A DNA stretch of 37,209 bases from Clostridiales bacterium DTU074 (lineage in GTDB: Bacteria; Bacillota; Clostridia; Caldicoprobacterales; Caldicoprobacteraceae). The position numbers were made by a program, and so were the translations under genes. The notes below the pieces were generated by a model. It did not search any database, was not told where the DNA came from, and was given only the letters and a program-made list of their open reading frames with translations. Within the stretch, counting starts at the first letter, position 1; the number at the start of each line of letters is the position of its first letter. Below, piece by piece: positions 9,090 through 16,547 of this stretch. The stretch lies in the NCBI GenBank assembly GCA_001513075.1, contig LFSE01000113.1, positions 1-37,209 of the forward strand, written 5' to 3'.

Positions 9090-9129
9090 ATAGACCCCCC
9101 TGCGGTATATTGTGGCTGATATACATACC

Positions 9130-9765
9130 TTACGAATTGTTGGCCATTCTGTAGCATAGAATATATAGGCTGTCACTCAAGTGTACATTTTCTACCACCA
9201 CATCATCAGGCAAAACCACATCTATCGGAGCAAAGTTCCAAATATTTTTTATGCCGCAATCCACCAGTAGCTCGGCCACTTCCTGAGCCTTTTCCTTAGG
9301 TGTACATATTATTCCAATGTCAATCCGGTTGTTTGCCATAAAGCTTTTCATGGTATCTATGTCAAGAATATCAATGCCGCGGATTGACATACCCACCAGC
9401 CTGGGGTTTATATCAAACAATGCCTTAATGAAAAAGCCTTCCTTTTCAAACCCGCTGTAGTTTGCCAGCGCCTGCCCTAAATTCCCTGCACCTACCACCA
9501 CCATATTATACTGCCTGTCAAGCCCTATTATCTTCTTAAGCTCTCCACATAGCTCCGGAACATTATACCCATATCCCTGTTGCCCAAAACCTCCAAAACA
9601 GTTAAAATCCTGACGTATTTGAGAGGCAGTTAACCCCATTTTTTGTCCCAATTCATTGGAAGACACCCTTTGAACACCGTTTTTTTTCATTTCGGTTATA
9701 TAACGATAATATTTGGGTAAACGACGAATGACAGCTTCGGACACCCTGCTCCTGCGTTTTGCCAT
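9130..9765 (-). CDS. rex: Redox-sensing transcriptional repressor Rex
   Basis: This 211-aa protein matches Rex in length and layout: an N-terminal winged helix (residues ~1-80, with SQIRQDFNCFGGFGQQGYGY) and a Rossmann NAD(H)-binding domain with GAGNLGQAL. Rex dimers bind DNA when the NADH/NAD+ ratio is low and are released by NADH, controlling fermentation and redox genes. The ATG has AAAGGAGGT seven to eight bases upstream. A near-consensus promoter (9812-9840) and a likely Rex operator (9782-9799) precede it, so autorepression is likely. The PRC-barrel gene follows. Confidence 0.96.
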   Translation of the reverse strand: MAKRRSRVSEAVIRRLPKYYRYITEMKKNGVQRVSSNELGQKMGLTASQIRQDFNCFGGFGQQGYGYNVPELCGELKKIIGLDRQYNMVVVGAGNLGQALANYSGFEKEGFFIKALFDINPRLVGMSIRGIDILDIDTMKSFMANNRIDIGIICTPKEKAQEVAELLVDCGIKNIWNFAPIDVVLPDDVVVENVHLSDSLYILCYRMANNS

Positions 9766-9781
9766 TCAATAACCTCCTTTA

Positions 9782-9799
9782 ACGTTTATTTTTTAACAA
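9782..9799 (-). promoter_or_regulatory. Putative Rex operator (autoregulatory)
   Basis: The 18-bp ACGTTTATTTTTTAACAA (plus strand) matches 11 of 14 defined positions of the clostridial Rex consensus TTGTTAANNNNTTAACAA, with one perfect half-site. It lies 13-30 bp downstream of the rex -10 box and just upstream of the Shine-Dalgarno, a position suited to repression. Confidence 0.6.
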
Positions 9800-9811
9800 T
9801 GTTGCACTTCT

Positions 9812-9840
9812 ATGATATCATCAATCTATCCTATAGTCAA
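9812..9840 (-). promoter_or_regulatory. rex promoter
   Basis: Minus strand: -35 TTGACT (9835-9840), 17-bp spacer, -10 TATCAT (9812-9817). It is about 50 bp upstream of the rex ATG. Confidence 0.7.
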
Positions 9841-9883
9841 CAAATAATCCAATATTTAACATTAATACCTTGTCACATTTATT

Positions 9884-9919
9884 AAAAAAGCAATGGGGAT
9901 AAAACCCCCTTGCTTTTTT
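9884..9919. terminator. Bidirectional intrinsic terminator after aconitase
   Basis: AAAAAAGCAA and a G4 run (9884-9898) pair with C4-5 and TTGCTTTTTT (9905-9919). The GC core is flanked by an A6 run on one side and a T6 run on the other, so it can terminate in either direction. Its main client is the minus-strand aconitase gene, which ends about 185 bp upstream. Confidence 0.8.
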
Positions 9920-10104
9920 ATATAAGACGAATATTCATTTTAGCCATGGCAATGTACCAATAAGCTTATATTCTTAACTGCCCAATCCTCCTTAAAATAT
10001 AAAAGGTTGGTCGTATATCACGATGTCAGGCCGCTGCCGCATCCGAGCCCATTCATCCTTACTATCTATACAATACCCCATACCCGCTTTGATTAACATA
10101 AATA

Positions 10105-12030
10105 CTATGAATTTTTTCGGGTATAATTAAGCAGTCCGCCTGCCAGGATGATCTCCTTTAAGCGGGGAGAGAGGGCAAGCTTGACATTATATTCCCTATT
10201 CTTTGTAATATTTTTAACAATTAATACATCACCCTGTCTTATCTGCTTAACCGCATCCTCAATTACCAGAGCATCCCCCATGTCAATATCATCGTAATCC
10301 TTTTCATCAGCAAAGGTCAACGGCAATATGCCGGAATTGATAAGGTTTGCCATATGGATTCGTGCAAAGGACTTTGCAATAACCCCTTTTATCCCCAGAT
10401 ACAAAGGCACCAATGCCGCATGTTCCCTGCTGGAACCCTGGCCGTAGTTATGCCCGCCTACCAAAAAGCCACCGCCTGCGCTCTTTGCACGGGCCGGAAA
10501 ATCTTTATCCACCAGTGTCAGGCAGTAATCCGCCAGATACGGTATGTTGGAGCGGTACGGAAGCAGTTTGGCACCCGACGGCATTATATGATCGGTGGTA
10601 ATGTTATCTCCCATCTTAAGCAGCACCGTACCCTCAACCCTCTCGGGCAATTCCTTATTGACCGGGAAGGGCTTTATGTTCGGACCGCGGACTACTTCCA
10701 CAGAGGCTCCATCCTCAGCCGGCGGAATGATCAGATTATCGTTGATTTCAAAGGTTTCCGGCAACTCAACAACCGGATACTCTCCCAGAGTTCTGGGATC
10801 GGTCAGTACTCCTGTTAAAGCTGAAGCGGCTGCAACTTCAGGACTTACCAAATACACCTTGGCACTGGGAGTACCGCTTCGCCCGTAAAAATTGCGGTTG
10901 AAGGTGCGCAGCGAAACGGCATTGGAGGCCGGAGCCTGTCCCATTCCAATACAAGGCCCGCAGGCACATTCCAGGATGCGGGCACCCGCAGCTATCAAAT
11001 CAGCCAATGCTCCGTTTCTCGCCAGCATTGAATATACCTGCTTGGAACCCGGAGATATTACAAGGCTTACATCCGGGTGTACCGTTTTACCTTCTAGAAT
11101 TCTGGCCACCCTCATGAGATCCAGATAGGATGAATTGGTACAGCTGCCCACAGCCACCTGATCCACCTTAATCGGGCCTACATTTCTCACGGTATCCACA
11201 TTGTCGGGGCTGTGGGGCTGGGCCACCATGGGCTCCAGCTTGCCTAAGTCAATCACAATCTCTTCATCATAGTAAGCATCATCATCGGCTGTAAGAGGCA
11301 CCCATTCATCTTCACGCATCTGGGCTTTCATAAAGGCCCGGGTCACTTCATCGCTGGGAAAAATGGAGGTGGTTGCTCCCAGTTCGGCACCCATATTGGT
11401 TATGGTAGCCCTTTCGGGTACCGTCAGGGTAGAAACGCCCTCGCCGGCATACTCAATTATCTTCCCTACTCCGCCCTTAACGGTCATTATTCTTAAAAGC
11501 TCGAGAATTACATCTTTTGCCGTCACCCAGGGATTGAGCTTACCCTTAAGCACAACCCTGCACACCTTGGGCATGGTCAGATAATATGGGCCTCCACCCA
11601 TTGCTACAGCCACATCCAGTCCACCGGCTCCAATAGCCAGCATTCCTATTCCGCCCGCTGTTGGAGTATGGCTGTCGGAACCTAGCAATGTCCAGCCCGG
11701 CCTTGCAAAACGCTCCAGATGAACCTGATGGCAGATTCCGTTGCCCGGTTTGGAGAAATAAATACCGTACTTTGACGTCACGGTCTGTATATATTTATGA
11801 TCATCGGCATTCTCAAAACCCGTCTGAAGGGTATTGTGATCTACGTATGCCACCGACTTTTTTGTTCTAACCCGCGGAATTCCCATGGCCTCAAACTGAA
11901 GGTAAGCCATTGTACCGGTTGAATCCTGAGTCAGGGTCTGATCGATTGAAATGGCAATCTCCTCACCATGCTGCATCCTGCCGGATACAAGATGGTTTTC
12001 TATTATTTTTTGTACTATGTTCTTTCCCAA
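10105..12030 (-). CDS. Aconitate hydratase (short clostridial type)
   Basis: This 641-aa enzyme interconverts citrate and isocitrate. It belongs to the shorter aconitase subfamily rather than the ~890-aa AcnA or AcnB. It contains LLGSDSHTPTAGGIGMLAIGAGG, the [4Fe-4S] ligand cysteines in GSCTNSS and ECACGPCIGMGQ, and the C-terminal swivel domain with GHNYGQGSSREHAALVP. The start is TTG with AAGGGGG seven bases upstream. A consensus promoter (TTGACA-17-TACAAT) lies at 12102-12130 and a terminator at 9884-9919, so it is monocistronic. No other TCA-cycle gene is in the window. A 3-isopropylmalate dehydratase identity is unlikely, since the swivel domain is fused and no leu genes are nearby. Confidence 0.93.
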   Translation of the reverse strand: MGKNIVQKIIENHLVSGRMQHGEEIAISIDQTLTQDSTGTMAYLQFEAMGIPRVRTKKSVAYVDHNTLQTGFENADDHKYIQTVTSKYGIYFSKPGNGICHQVHLERFARPGWTLLGSDSHTPTAGGIGMLAIGAGGLDVAVAMGGGPYYLTMPKVCRVVLKGKLNPWVTAKDVILELLRIMTVKGGVGKIIEYAGEGVSTLTVPERATITNMGAELGATTSIFPSDEVTRAFMKAQMREDEWVPLTADDDAYYDEEIVIDLGKLEPMVAQPHSPDNVDTVRNVGPIKVDQVAVGSCTNSSYLDLMRVARILEGKTVHPDVSLVISPGSKQVYSMLARNGALADLIAAGARILECACGPCIGMGQAPASNAVSLRTFNRNFYGRSGTPSAKVYLVSPEVAAASALTGVLTDPRTLGEYPVVELPETFEINDNLIIPPAEDGASVEVVRGPNIKPFPVNKELPERVEGTVLLKMGDNITTDHIMPSGAKLLPYRSNIPYLADYCLTLVDKDFPARAKSAGGGFLVGGHNYGQGSSREHAALVPLYLGIKGVIAKSFARIHMANLINSGILPLTFADEKDYDDIDMGDALVIEDAVKQIRQGDVLIVKNITKNREYNVKLALSPRLKEIILAGGLLNYTRKNS

Positions 12031-12101
12031 TTTTTATCCCCCTTCGTTGCGAGATTGTCAAAAATGCAATCCGCTTAAGCTTTTCATGCATTGTTAAGAT
12101 A

Positions 12102-12130
12102 ATTGTATATAATTATGCAATATGTGTCAA
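12102..12130 (-). promoter_or_regulatory. Aconitase promoter
   Basis: Minus strand: -35 TTGACA (12125-12130), 17-bp spacer, -10 TACAAT (12102-12107). A TTAACAA heptamer, equal to a Rex half-site, begins four bases after the -10 (12091-12097), but its partner half is absent. Confidence 0.8.
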
Positions 12131-12241
12131 TGAATTTAAAGAGCGTCCGGCATTCTTCTTATGATTGGGATATGCATATTATATACCCGCAGCCGCAGAA
12201 AAATAAACGGAGTAAGAGACGTTTGGACTGCAAAAACCGAT

Positions 12242-12286
12242 ATTTTGCCAGTTTATTTTGCCAGTTTTGCAAAATGATGCTATAAT
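12242..12286 (+). promoter_or_regulatory. Chemotaxis gene promoter with tandem 13-bp repeat
   Basis: -35 TTGCCA (12258-12263), 17-bp spacer, extended -10 TGCTATAAT (core 12281-12286). ATTTTGCCAGTTT occurs twice head-to-tail at 12242-12254 and 12255-12267, so the -35 element is duplicated. It lies 33 bp upstream of the gene's ATG. Confidence 0.75.
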
Positions 12287-12319
12287 AATGAGAAAAAATG
12301 GCATGTAAGGAGGATGGGC

Positions 12320-13591
12320 ATGAAGCCTTTCAGGCGATTAAAGCAGCAAATCATAAGATTTAGTGCCAACAGACCATACGTATTTGCACTGTTAATTGCT
12401 ATTATATTGAGCATACTGGAAAAGCTGTTTATACCTGCCATCGGAATAATGCCCTTCATCATTTTGCTGATTTTAAATACTGCAGCTCTTGAATTTGCGG
12501 TATACATACTGAAAAAAATAATACAAACGAGAATCGAATCAATGGCATACATAATGGAACGCATAAAAAACAGGGATTTAAGCCTGATCCCGGAGATTTC
12601 GGAACATGAAGGTCCAAACTCCGTATCCGACAGTTTTAACAATATGATATCCGAGCTGAGATCCATCATATCCGCCTTAAAAAGCATAACAAATCAACTG
12701 GTTGATACGGCCATGCTCTTAAATACCGATACCGAGGCAGTAAATCGCTCCATCGATGATATATCCGCCACAATGAATGAAGTTGCCCATGGCGCATCCG
12801 AACAGGCGGCTGAAGCTGAACGGGGAGTTAACCTAATCACCAATTTGTCACAGCAAATTCAACTGGTATTTGAAAATACCAATAGGGTGGTAGAGGACTC
12901 AAAAAATATGCAAATCCTTAATCAGCGTGGACTTGAAGCCGTAAGAACATTGAGGGAATCCAATGAACAGAGTCAGAGCGCAGCTGCAAAGGTTATGGAG
13001 TTTATAACCACTTCGGCAGAACGATCAAAAAGCATCAGTGAATTTGTCAATACTATAAACAATATATCTGAGCAAACCAATTTGCTTGCTCTCAATGCAG
13101 CAATTGAAGCTGCAAGAGCCGGAGAAGCAGGTCGGGGTTTCGCTGTGGTGGCCGATGAGGTAAGAAAACTGGCCGATGCTTCCAGGAATGCCGCTGAACA
13201 GGTAGAGAAAATTATGGCCCAAATAATTGAAGATGCTGACAAGGCAACAAGCATCATCAATTCGGTCAATGCCGTTATGGAAAACCAGGTGAAAGCTGTG
13301 GAAAATACCAACGATGCCTTCTACACAATAGCACAGGGAATCGAAAATATAATCGAGCGTATAGACAACATAAGCCAGTCCATTGCAGTAATGGAAGATG
13401 ATAAAAACAACGTGATAGATGCCATTCAGAATATCTCATCCGTCTCTCAGCAAGCTGCTGCAGCCAGCCAGGAAGTGGCCGCCAGCACCTTAGAGCAGAA
13501 GAGCATAATTGAGCAATTAGCCTCGTACTCCAGAACCCTCAATGAACTTTCAATCCAACTGAGACAATACGTTAACGCATATAAAATATGA
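12320..13591 (+). CDS. Methyl-accepting chemotaxis protein without a sensor ectodomain
   Basis: The product is about 423 aa. Two hydrophobic segments near residues 20-75 ([13 protein letters not shown] and [20 protein letters not shown]) are separated by only a few residues, so no periplasmic-type ligand domain exists. A short HAMP-like linker and a long alpha-helical coiled coil follow. The highly conserved hairpin tip [20 protein letters not shown], then [18 protein letters not shown], binds CheA/CheW. Terminal helices carry Glu/Gln-rich methylation-type sequence. It probably senses an intracellular or membrane-associated cue. The ATG at 12320 has AGGAGG six bases upstream; the ATG at 12314 abuts it. 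Its promoter is sigma-A-like rather than flagellar sigma-28. No other che genes are in the window. Confidence 0.93.
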   Translation: MKPFRRLKQQIIRFSANRPYVFALLIAIILSILEKLFIPAIGIMPFIILLILNTAALEFAVYILKKIIQTRIESMAYIMERIKNRDLSLIPEISEHEGPNSVSDSFNNMISELRSIISALKSITNQLVDTAMLLNTDTEAVNRSIDDISATMNEVAHGASEQAAEAERGVNLITNLSQQIQLVFENTNRVVEDSKNMQILNQRGLEAVRTLRESNEQSQSAAAKVMEFITTSAERSKSISEFVNTINNISEQTNLLALNAAIEAARAGEAGRGFAVVADEVRKLADASRNAAEQVEKIMAQIIEDADKATSIINSVNAVMENQVKAVENTNDAFYTIAQGIENIIERIDNISQSIAVMEDDKNNVIDAIQNISSVSQQAAAASQEVAASTLEQKSIIEQLASYSRTLNELSIQLRQYVNAYKI

Positions 13592-13624
13592 AAGGGGTAT
13601 CCCTCTATACACCAGATACCCCTT
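13592..13624. terminator. Stem-loop between convergent genes
   Basis: A perfect 10-bp stem, AAGGGGTATC (13592-13601) and GATACCCCTT (13615-13624), with a 13-nt loop. It lies between the plus-strand chemotaxis gene and the minus-strand ABC ATPase gene, a place for a shared terminator. U-tracts are weak on both sides. Confidence 0.55.
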
Positions 13625-13634
13625 ATATATGCGT

Positions 13635-14582
13635 TCACATAACATTGGAATCAGCTGTTTTCCCTTCAGAATTCAAAACTTTATCCGGATTCATCAGCAC
13701 AATCCTATCTCCATCCATCTCCACTATTACCCTGTTCTGCTCACTCAAGCCCAAGGCATCGATATATTCTTTGGGGATCTGAAGTCGGCCCGCTTTATCT
13801 ATTACTGCCAGTTCCATATGAGTTTCCTCGCTGACCGTTCCTATGTCATTGCTTATCTCGGCCAATTTCTCAGCATAGGATATTCTACGTACAAATTCGC
13901 TGCTGGTTCTGCCGTCCCGGATAGCCACCACTCTGTCCACCTTGCTGGCTATTTGCCTATCATGGGTGACGATTATGATGGTCACACCCAAAGCTTCATT
14001 TATATCCCTAAAAACATCCAGTATGGTTGCTGCCGTTTTGGTATCAACCGCGCCAGTAGGCTCATCAGCCAAAATCAGCTTGGGGTTGTTTGCTAATGCA
14101 ATTGCAATTGCCACACGCTGCTGCTCCCCGCCTGACAATTGTTCCAATCTGTTATTCTTCCTTGGAGCCAGACCTACCATGTCCAGCAGCTCCAATGCCC
14201 GCTGCCGTTTAGCTCTGCCGGTCAAAAACATGGGAAGCTCCACATTTTCAAGGGCAGTCAGGTATGGAATAAGGTTCCTGGCATTGTTTTGCCATACAAA
14301 GCCTACCGTTTCCCTCTTGTATTTGACCAGTTCCTTATCGGTAAGCTTTAATAAATCCTTACCATCCACGAAAACCTTCCCGGCTGAAGGACGATCCAGG
14401 CCGCCCAATATGTTAAGCAGTGTCGATTTACCACTTCCGCTGTTTCCAATGATGGCCATCAGCTCTCCCTTTTCGACTGTAAGATCCAACCCCTGCAATG
14501 CTACTACCTCAATATCAGCGGCCTTATATATTTTAACCAGATTATCACACACTACCATATATTCAACATCATTATTGCTCAT
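13635..14582 (-). CDS. ABC transporter ATPase fused to a C-terminal SpoVT/AbrB-like domain
   Basis: The product is 315 aa. Residues 1-230 form a MacB/LolD/FtsE-type ABC ATPase: Walker A GNSGSGKST (46-54), Q-loop FVWQNN, signature LSGGEQQ (149-155), Walker B LILADEPTG, H-loop VTHD. After a linker, residues ~256-300 (VIDKAGRLQIPKEYIDALGL then VIVEMDGDRIVL) match the swapped-hairpin AbrB/SpoVT DNA-binding fold. The start overlaps the upstream ATPase gene by 11 bp, so the two are coupled. Such ATPases normally drive FtsX/MacB-like permeases for peptide or lipoprotein export, but none is adjacent. The AbrB part may regulate transcription or dimerise the ATPase; this is inference. Confidence 0.9.
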   Translation of the reverse strand: MSNNDVEYMVVCDNLVKIYKAADIEVVALQGLDLTVEKGELMAIIGNSGSGKSTLLNILGGLDRPSAGKVFVDGKDLLKLTDKELVKYKRETVGFVWQNNARNLIPYLTALENVELPMFLTGRAKRQRALELLDMVGLAPRKNNRLEQLSGGEQQRVAIAIALANNPKLILADEPTGAVDTKTAATILDVFRDINEALGVTIIIVTHDRQIASKVDRVVAIRDGRTSSEFVRRISYAEKLAEISNDIGTVSEETHMELAVIDKAGRLQIPKEYIDALGLSEQNRVIVEMDGDRIVLMNPDKVLNSEGKTADSNVM

Positions 14583-15255
14583 CTACAATCTCACCGTCCT
14601 CAAGAGTATATACATGATCCGCTATTTCCACCATGCTCGGATCATGAGTTGACATAACTACGGTAAGGCCTTCCTTTTCTACCAGGTTCTTAAACACCTT
14701 TACAACCTGCAGGCCTGTATTGGTATCCAGTTCGGCAGTGGGCTCATCAGCAAACACCACTCTCGGACGATGGGCAATGGCTCTTGCTATTGCCACCCTC
14801 TGCTGTTCACCGCCGGACAATTCACTGGGCCTATGGTGCATCCTCTTGCTAAGACCTACAAAGGCAAGGCATTCCTCAGCCCTCTTCCTTCTTTCGCCGG
14901 AATTATAACCGGCTACCCTTAATGCAAACTCAACGTTTTCATATGCGGACATCATTGAAATAAGGGCTATCGACTGGAAAACAAAGCCCATTTCCTTCTG
15001 CCGCAGCACATCCCGCCTGGCTTCCGACATCTGGGTTATTTCATTTCCGTTAAAATAGATCTTTCCGCTGGTAGGCTTATCCAAAGCTCCAAGGAGATTT
15101 ATAAGGGTCGTCTTTCCCGAACCCGACCGCCCCCTCAATATGGTTAGGGTACCTGCTTTGATCGAAATGCTGACATTTTTCAATGCATATATCGTTTCCC
15201 TGCCTGAAGGAAAACATCGAGTTACACCCTCTGTTCTGATTATGACAGGTTTCAT
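14572..15255 (-). CDS. ABC transporter ATPase, MacB/LolD type
   Basis: This 227-aa stand-alone nucleotide-binding subunit has Walker A GRSGSGKTT (42-50), Q-loop FVFQS, signature LSGGEQQ, Walker B VVFADEPTAELD and switch His in STHDP. This subfamily energises export or lipoprotein-extraction permeases, or FtsX-type mechanotransmission. It is the first gene of a two-ATPase unit, overlapping the next by 11 bp. The Shine-Dalgarno (AAAGAG) is weak. No permease lies on either side: upstream is a terminator and a sugar operon, downstream a convergent chemotaxis gene. A heterodimer with its neighbour is likely; the substrate is unknown. Confidence 0.92.
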   Translation of the reverse strand: MKPVIIRTEGVTRCFPSGRETIYALKNVSISIKAGTLTILRGRSGSGKTTLINLLGALDKPTSGKIYFNGNEITQMSEARRDVLRQKEMGFVFQSIALISMMSAYENVEFALRVAGYNSGERRKRAEECLAFVGLSKRMHHRPSELSGGEQQRVAIARAIAHRPRVVFADEPTAELDTNTGLQVVKVFKNLVEKEGLTVVMSTHDPSMVEIADHVYTLEDGEIVDEQ

Positions 15256-15380
15256 TTAATCATTCACTCTTTCTTACTATAATTGATATACATATATTTT
15301 ATAGATATACGACATTTAATAGCGTAATTCCTGCTAAAATAGAATATTTATTTCAATGATAATTATAGCACATATATAAA

Positions 15381-15424
15381 CAAAACAAAAAGCCTGAGCC
15401 ATGCTATATGAATGGCCCAGGCTT
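15381..15424 (-). terminator. Terminator of the glycyl-radical sugar operon
   Basis: AAGCCTGAGCCAT (15390-15402) pairs with ATGGCCCAGGCTT (15412-15424), 12 of 13 positions, loop 9 nt. On the minus strand it is followed by TTTTGTTTTG. It lies about 65 bp after the last operon gene and insulates the downstream ABC ATPases. Confidence 0.88.
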
Positions 15425-15490
15425 CTATTGTACGGGTTTTATCCCGAAAAAGATTACTCTTCAGAGCTGCACCAGGGTTTTTGCTTTTTA

Positions 15491-16474
15491 TTACTTAAAC
15501 TCCACTTCTCTCTTTTCCTTATGGGCAATATAGGAAGCCTCCAGCAATTCTGTTAACTTTGTGCCTTCCTCCAGATCATACCTTATTGGGGTCCCCAATG
15601 TTATTGCATCAACCCATTGTTTTAGCGGCGGATCCAGGGGCTTGGGCAGATCCTGGGGAGAAACCCAGCCTTTAAATTTCTCAGGCATTTTTTCGGATAT
15701 CAGCTTAACATCCCTGCCTATTGCTATAAGGGTGCCTTCTGTCCCGTATATTTCCAGTGAGCCGGGTGTCCTATATGTAACTAAACTTGTTTCAACAATT
15801 GCAACGGCTTTGTTCTTAAACTCTATGGCACACACAGCATTGTCTTCCACGGCTCTGCCGGTAAAGTAGTTATACATGGATGTTATCCTTGCTGGCTTGC
15901 CCAAAAACCAACTTGCTAGGTACATCGGATGGCATCCCAGATCCATCATGGCGCCGCCGCCGGCCATCTTCTCATCATACCAGTAGTCGGGAAGCCAATC
16001 CCTCAAAGACCCATCATGTCCGTTTCTGATCCTTACCAGAGTAATATCTCCAAGGATTCCCTCATCAATTAACTTCTTGGCATAGAGATTCTGAGGAGCC
16101 GTTCGGGCAGGGAAGGAGATGCAGAACTTAACGCCTGCCTTCCTAACCGCCTCGGAAATCCTGTTACATTCCTCGACAGTCAATGCCATTGCTTTTTCGG
16201 TGAAGATGTGCTTGCCGGCATTGGCTGCAGCCACCATAACATCGGCATGCATGCTGGTCGGCGCATCCACAACGACACCGTCCACATCATCTCTTTTCAG
16301 CAGGGTATCCAAATCTTCCTCGAAATCTGCCTTTAAGTCCTCAGCCCATTTTCTTCCTCGCTCTGGCTCTTCATCCCATACAGCAGTAATCTGTACATTA
16401 TCCAAACCCTGTAAAAACTTTGCATAGCCCTCTGCATGTACATGCCATTTGCTTAGCATTGCTACTCGTAACAT
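15491..16474 (-). CDS. Gfo/Idh/MocA family oxidoreductase, divergent
   Basis: The product is 327 aa with an N-terminal Rossmann fold (~1-120) and a C-terminal alpha/beta substrate domain. The catalytic region is FTEKAMAL (Lys94; Ala replaces the usual Pro of EKP) and MDLGCHPMYLASWFLG (Asp178, His182). The usual GxGxxG dinucleotide loop is absent: the N-terminus reads LRVAMLSKWHVHAEGY. Family members oxidise or reduce sugar hydroxyl/keto groups with NAD(P). Whether this one still binds the cofactor classically is uncertain. The ATG has GAGGAGG seven bases upstream. It is the last gene of the operon, 73 bp after the glycyl radical enzyme gene, and may act on its product or substrate. Confidence 0.88.
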   Translation of the reverse strand: MLRVAMLSKWHVHAEGYAKFLQGLDNVQITAVWDEEPERGRKWAEDLKADFEEDLDTLLKRDDVDGVVVDAPTSMHADVMVAAANAGKHIFTEKAMALTVEECNRISEAVRKAGVKFCISFPARTAPQNLYAKKLIDEGILGDITLVRIRNGHDGSLRDWLPDYWYDEKMAGGGAMMDLGCHPMYLASWFLGKPARITSMYNYFTGRAVEDNAVCAIEFKNKAVAIVETSLVTYRTPGSLEIYGTEGTLIAIGRDVKLISEKMPEKFKGWVSPQDLPKPLDPPLKQWVDAITLGTPIRYDLEEGTKLTELLEASYIAHKEKREVEFK

Positions 16475-16547
16475 TTTAAATCCTCCTCTTTAATAATTAT
16501 TGTCGTCGGTTTAATTCATATAATCACCAGCTCTGAAGAGTAAATGT

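Larger units (their letters stand above)
9766..10104. other. Intergenic region between aconitase and rex
   Basis: This 339-bp gap holds the rex ribosome site, Rex-like operator and promoter (9771-9840) and the aconitase terminator (9884-9919). The stretch 9920-10104 has no recognisable gene or RNA. Confidence 0.6.

Noticed and set aside
12091-12097. Rex half-site after the aconitase promoter
   Set aside because: Only TTAACAA is present; the other half matches 2 of 7 consensus positions, so an operator is not supported.
12280-12687. Minus-strand 135-codon frame, hydrophobic
   Set aside because: It is the complement of the chemoreceptor's membrane helices and coiled coil; no ribosome site or family signature.
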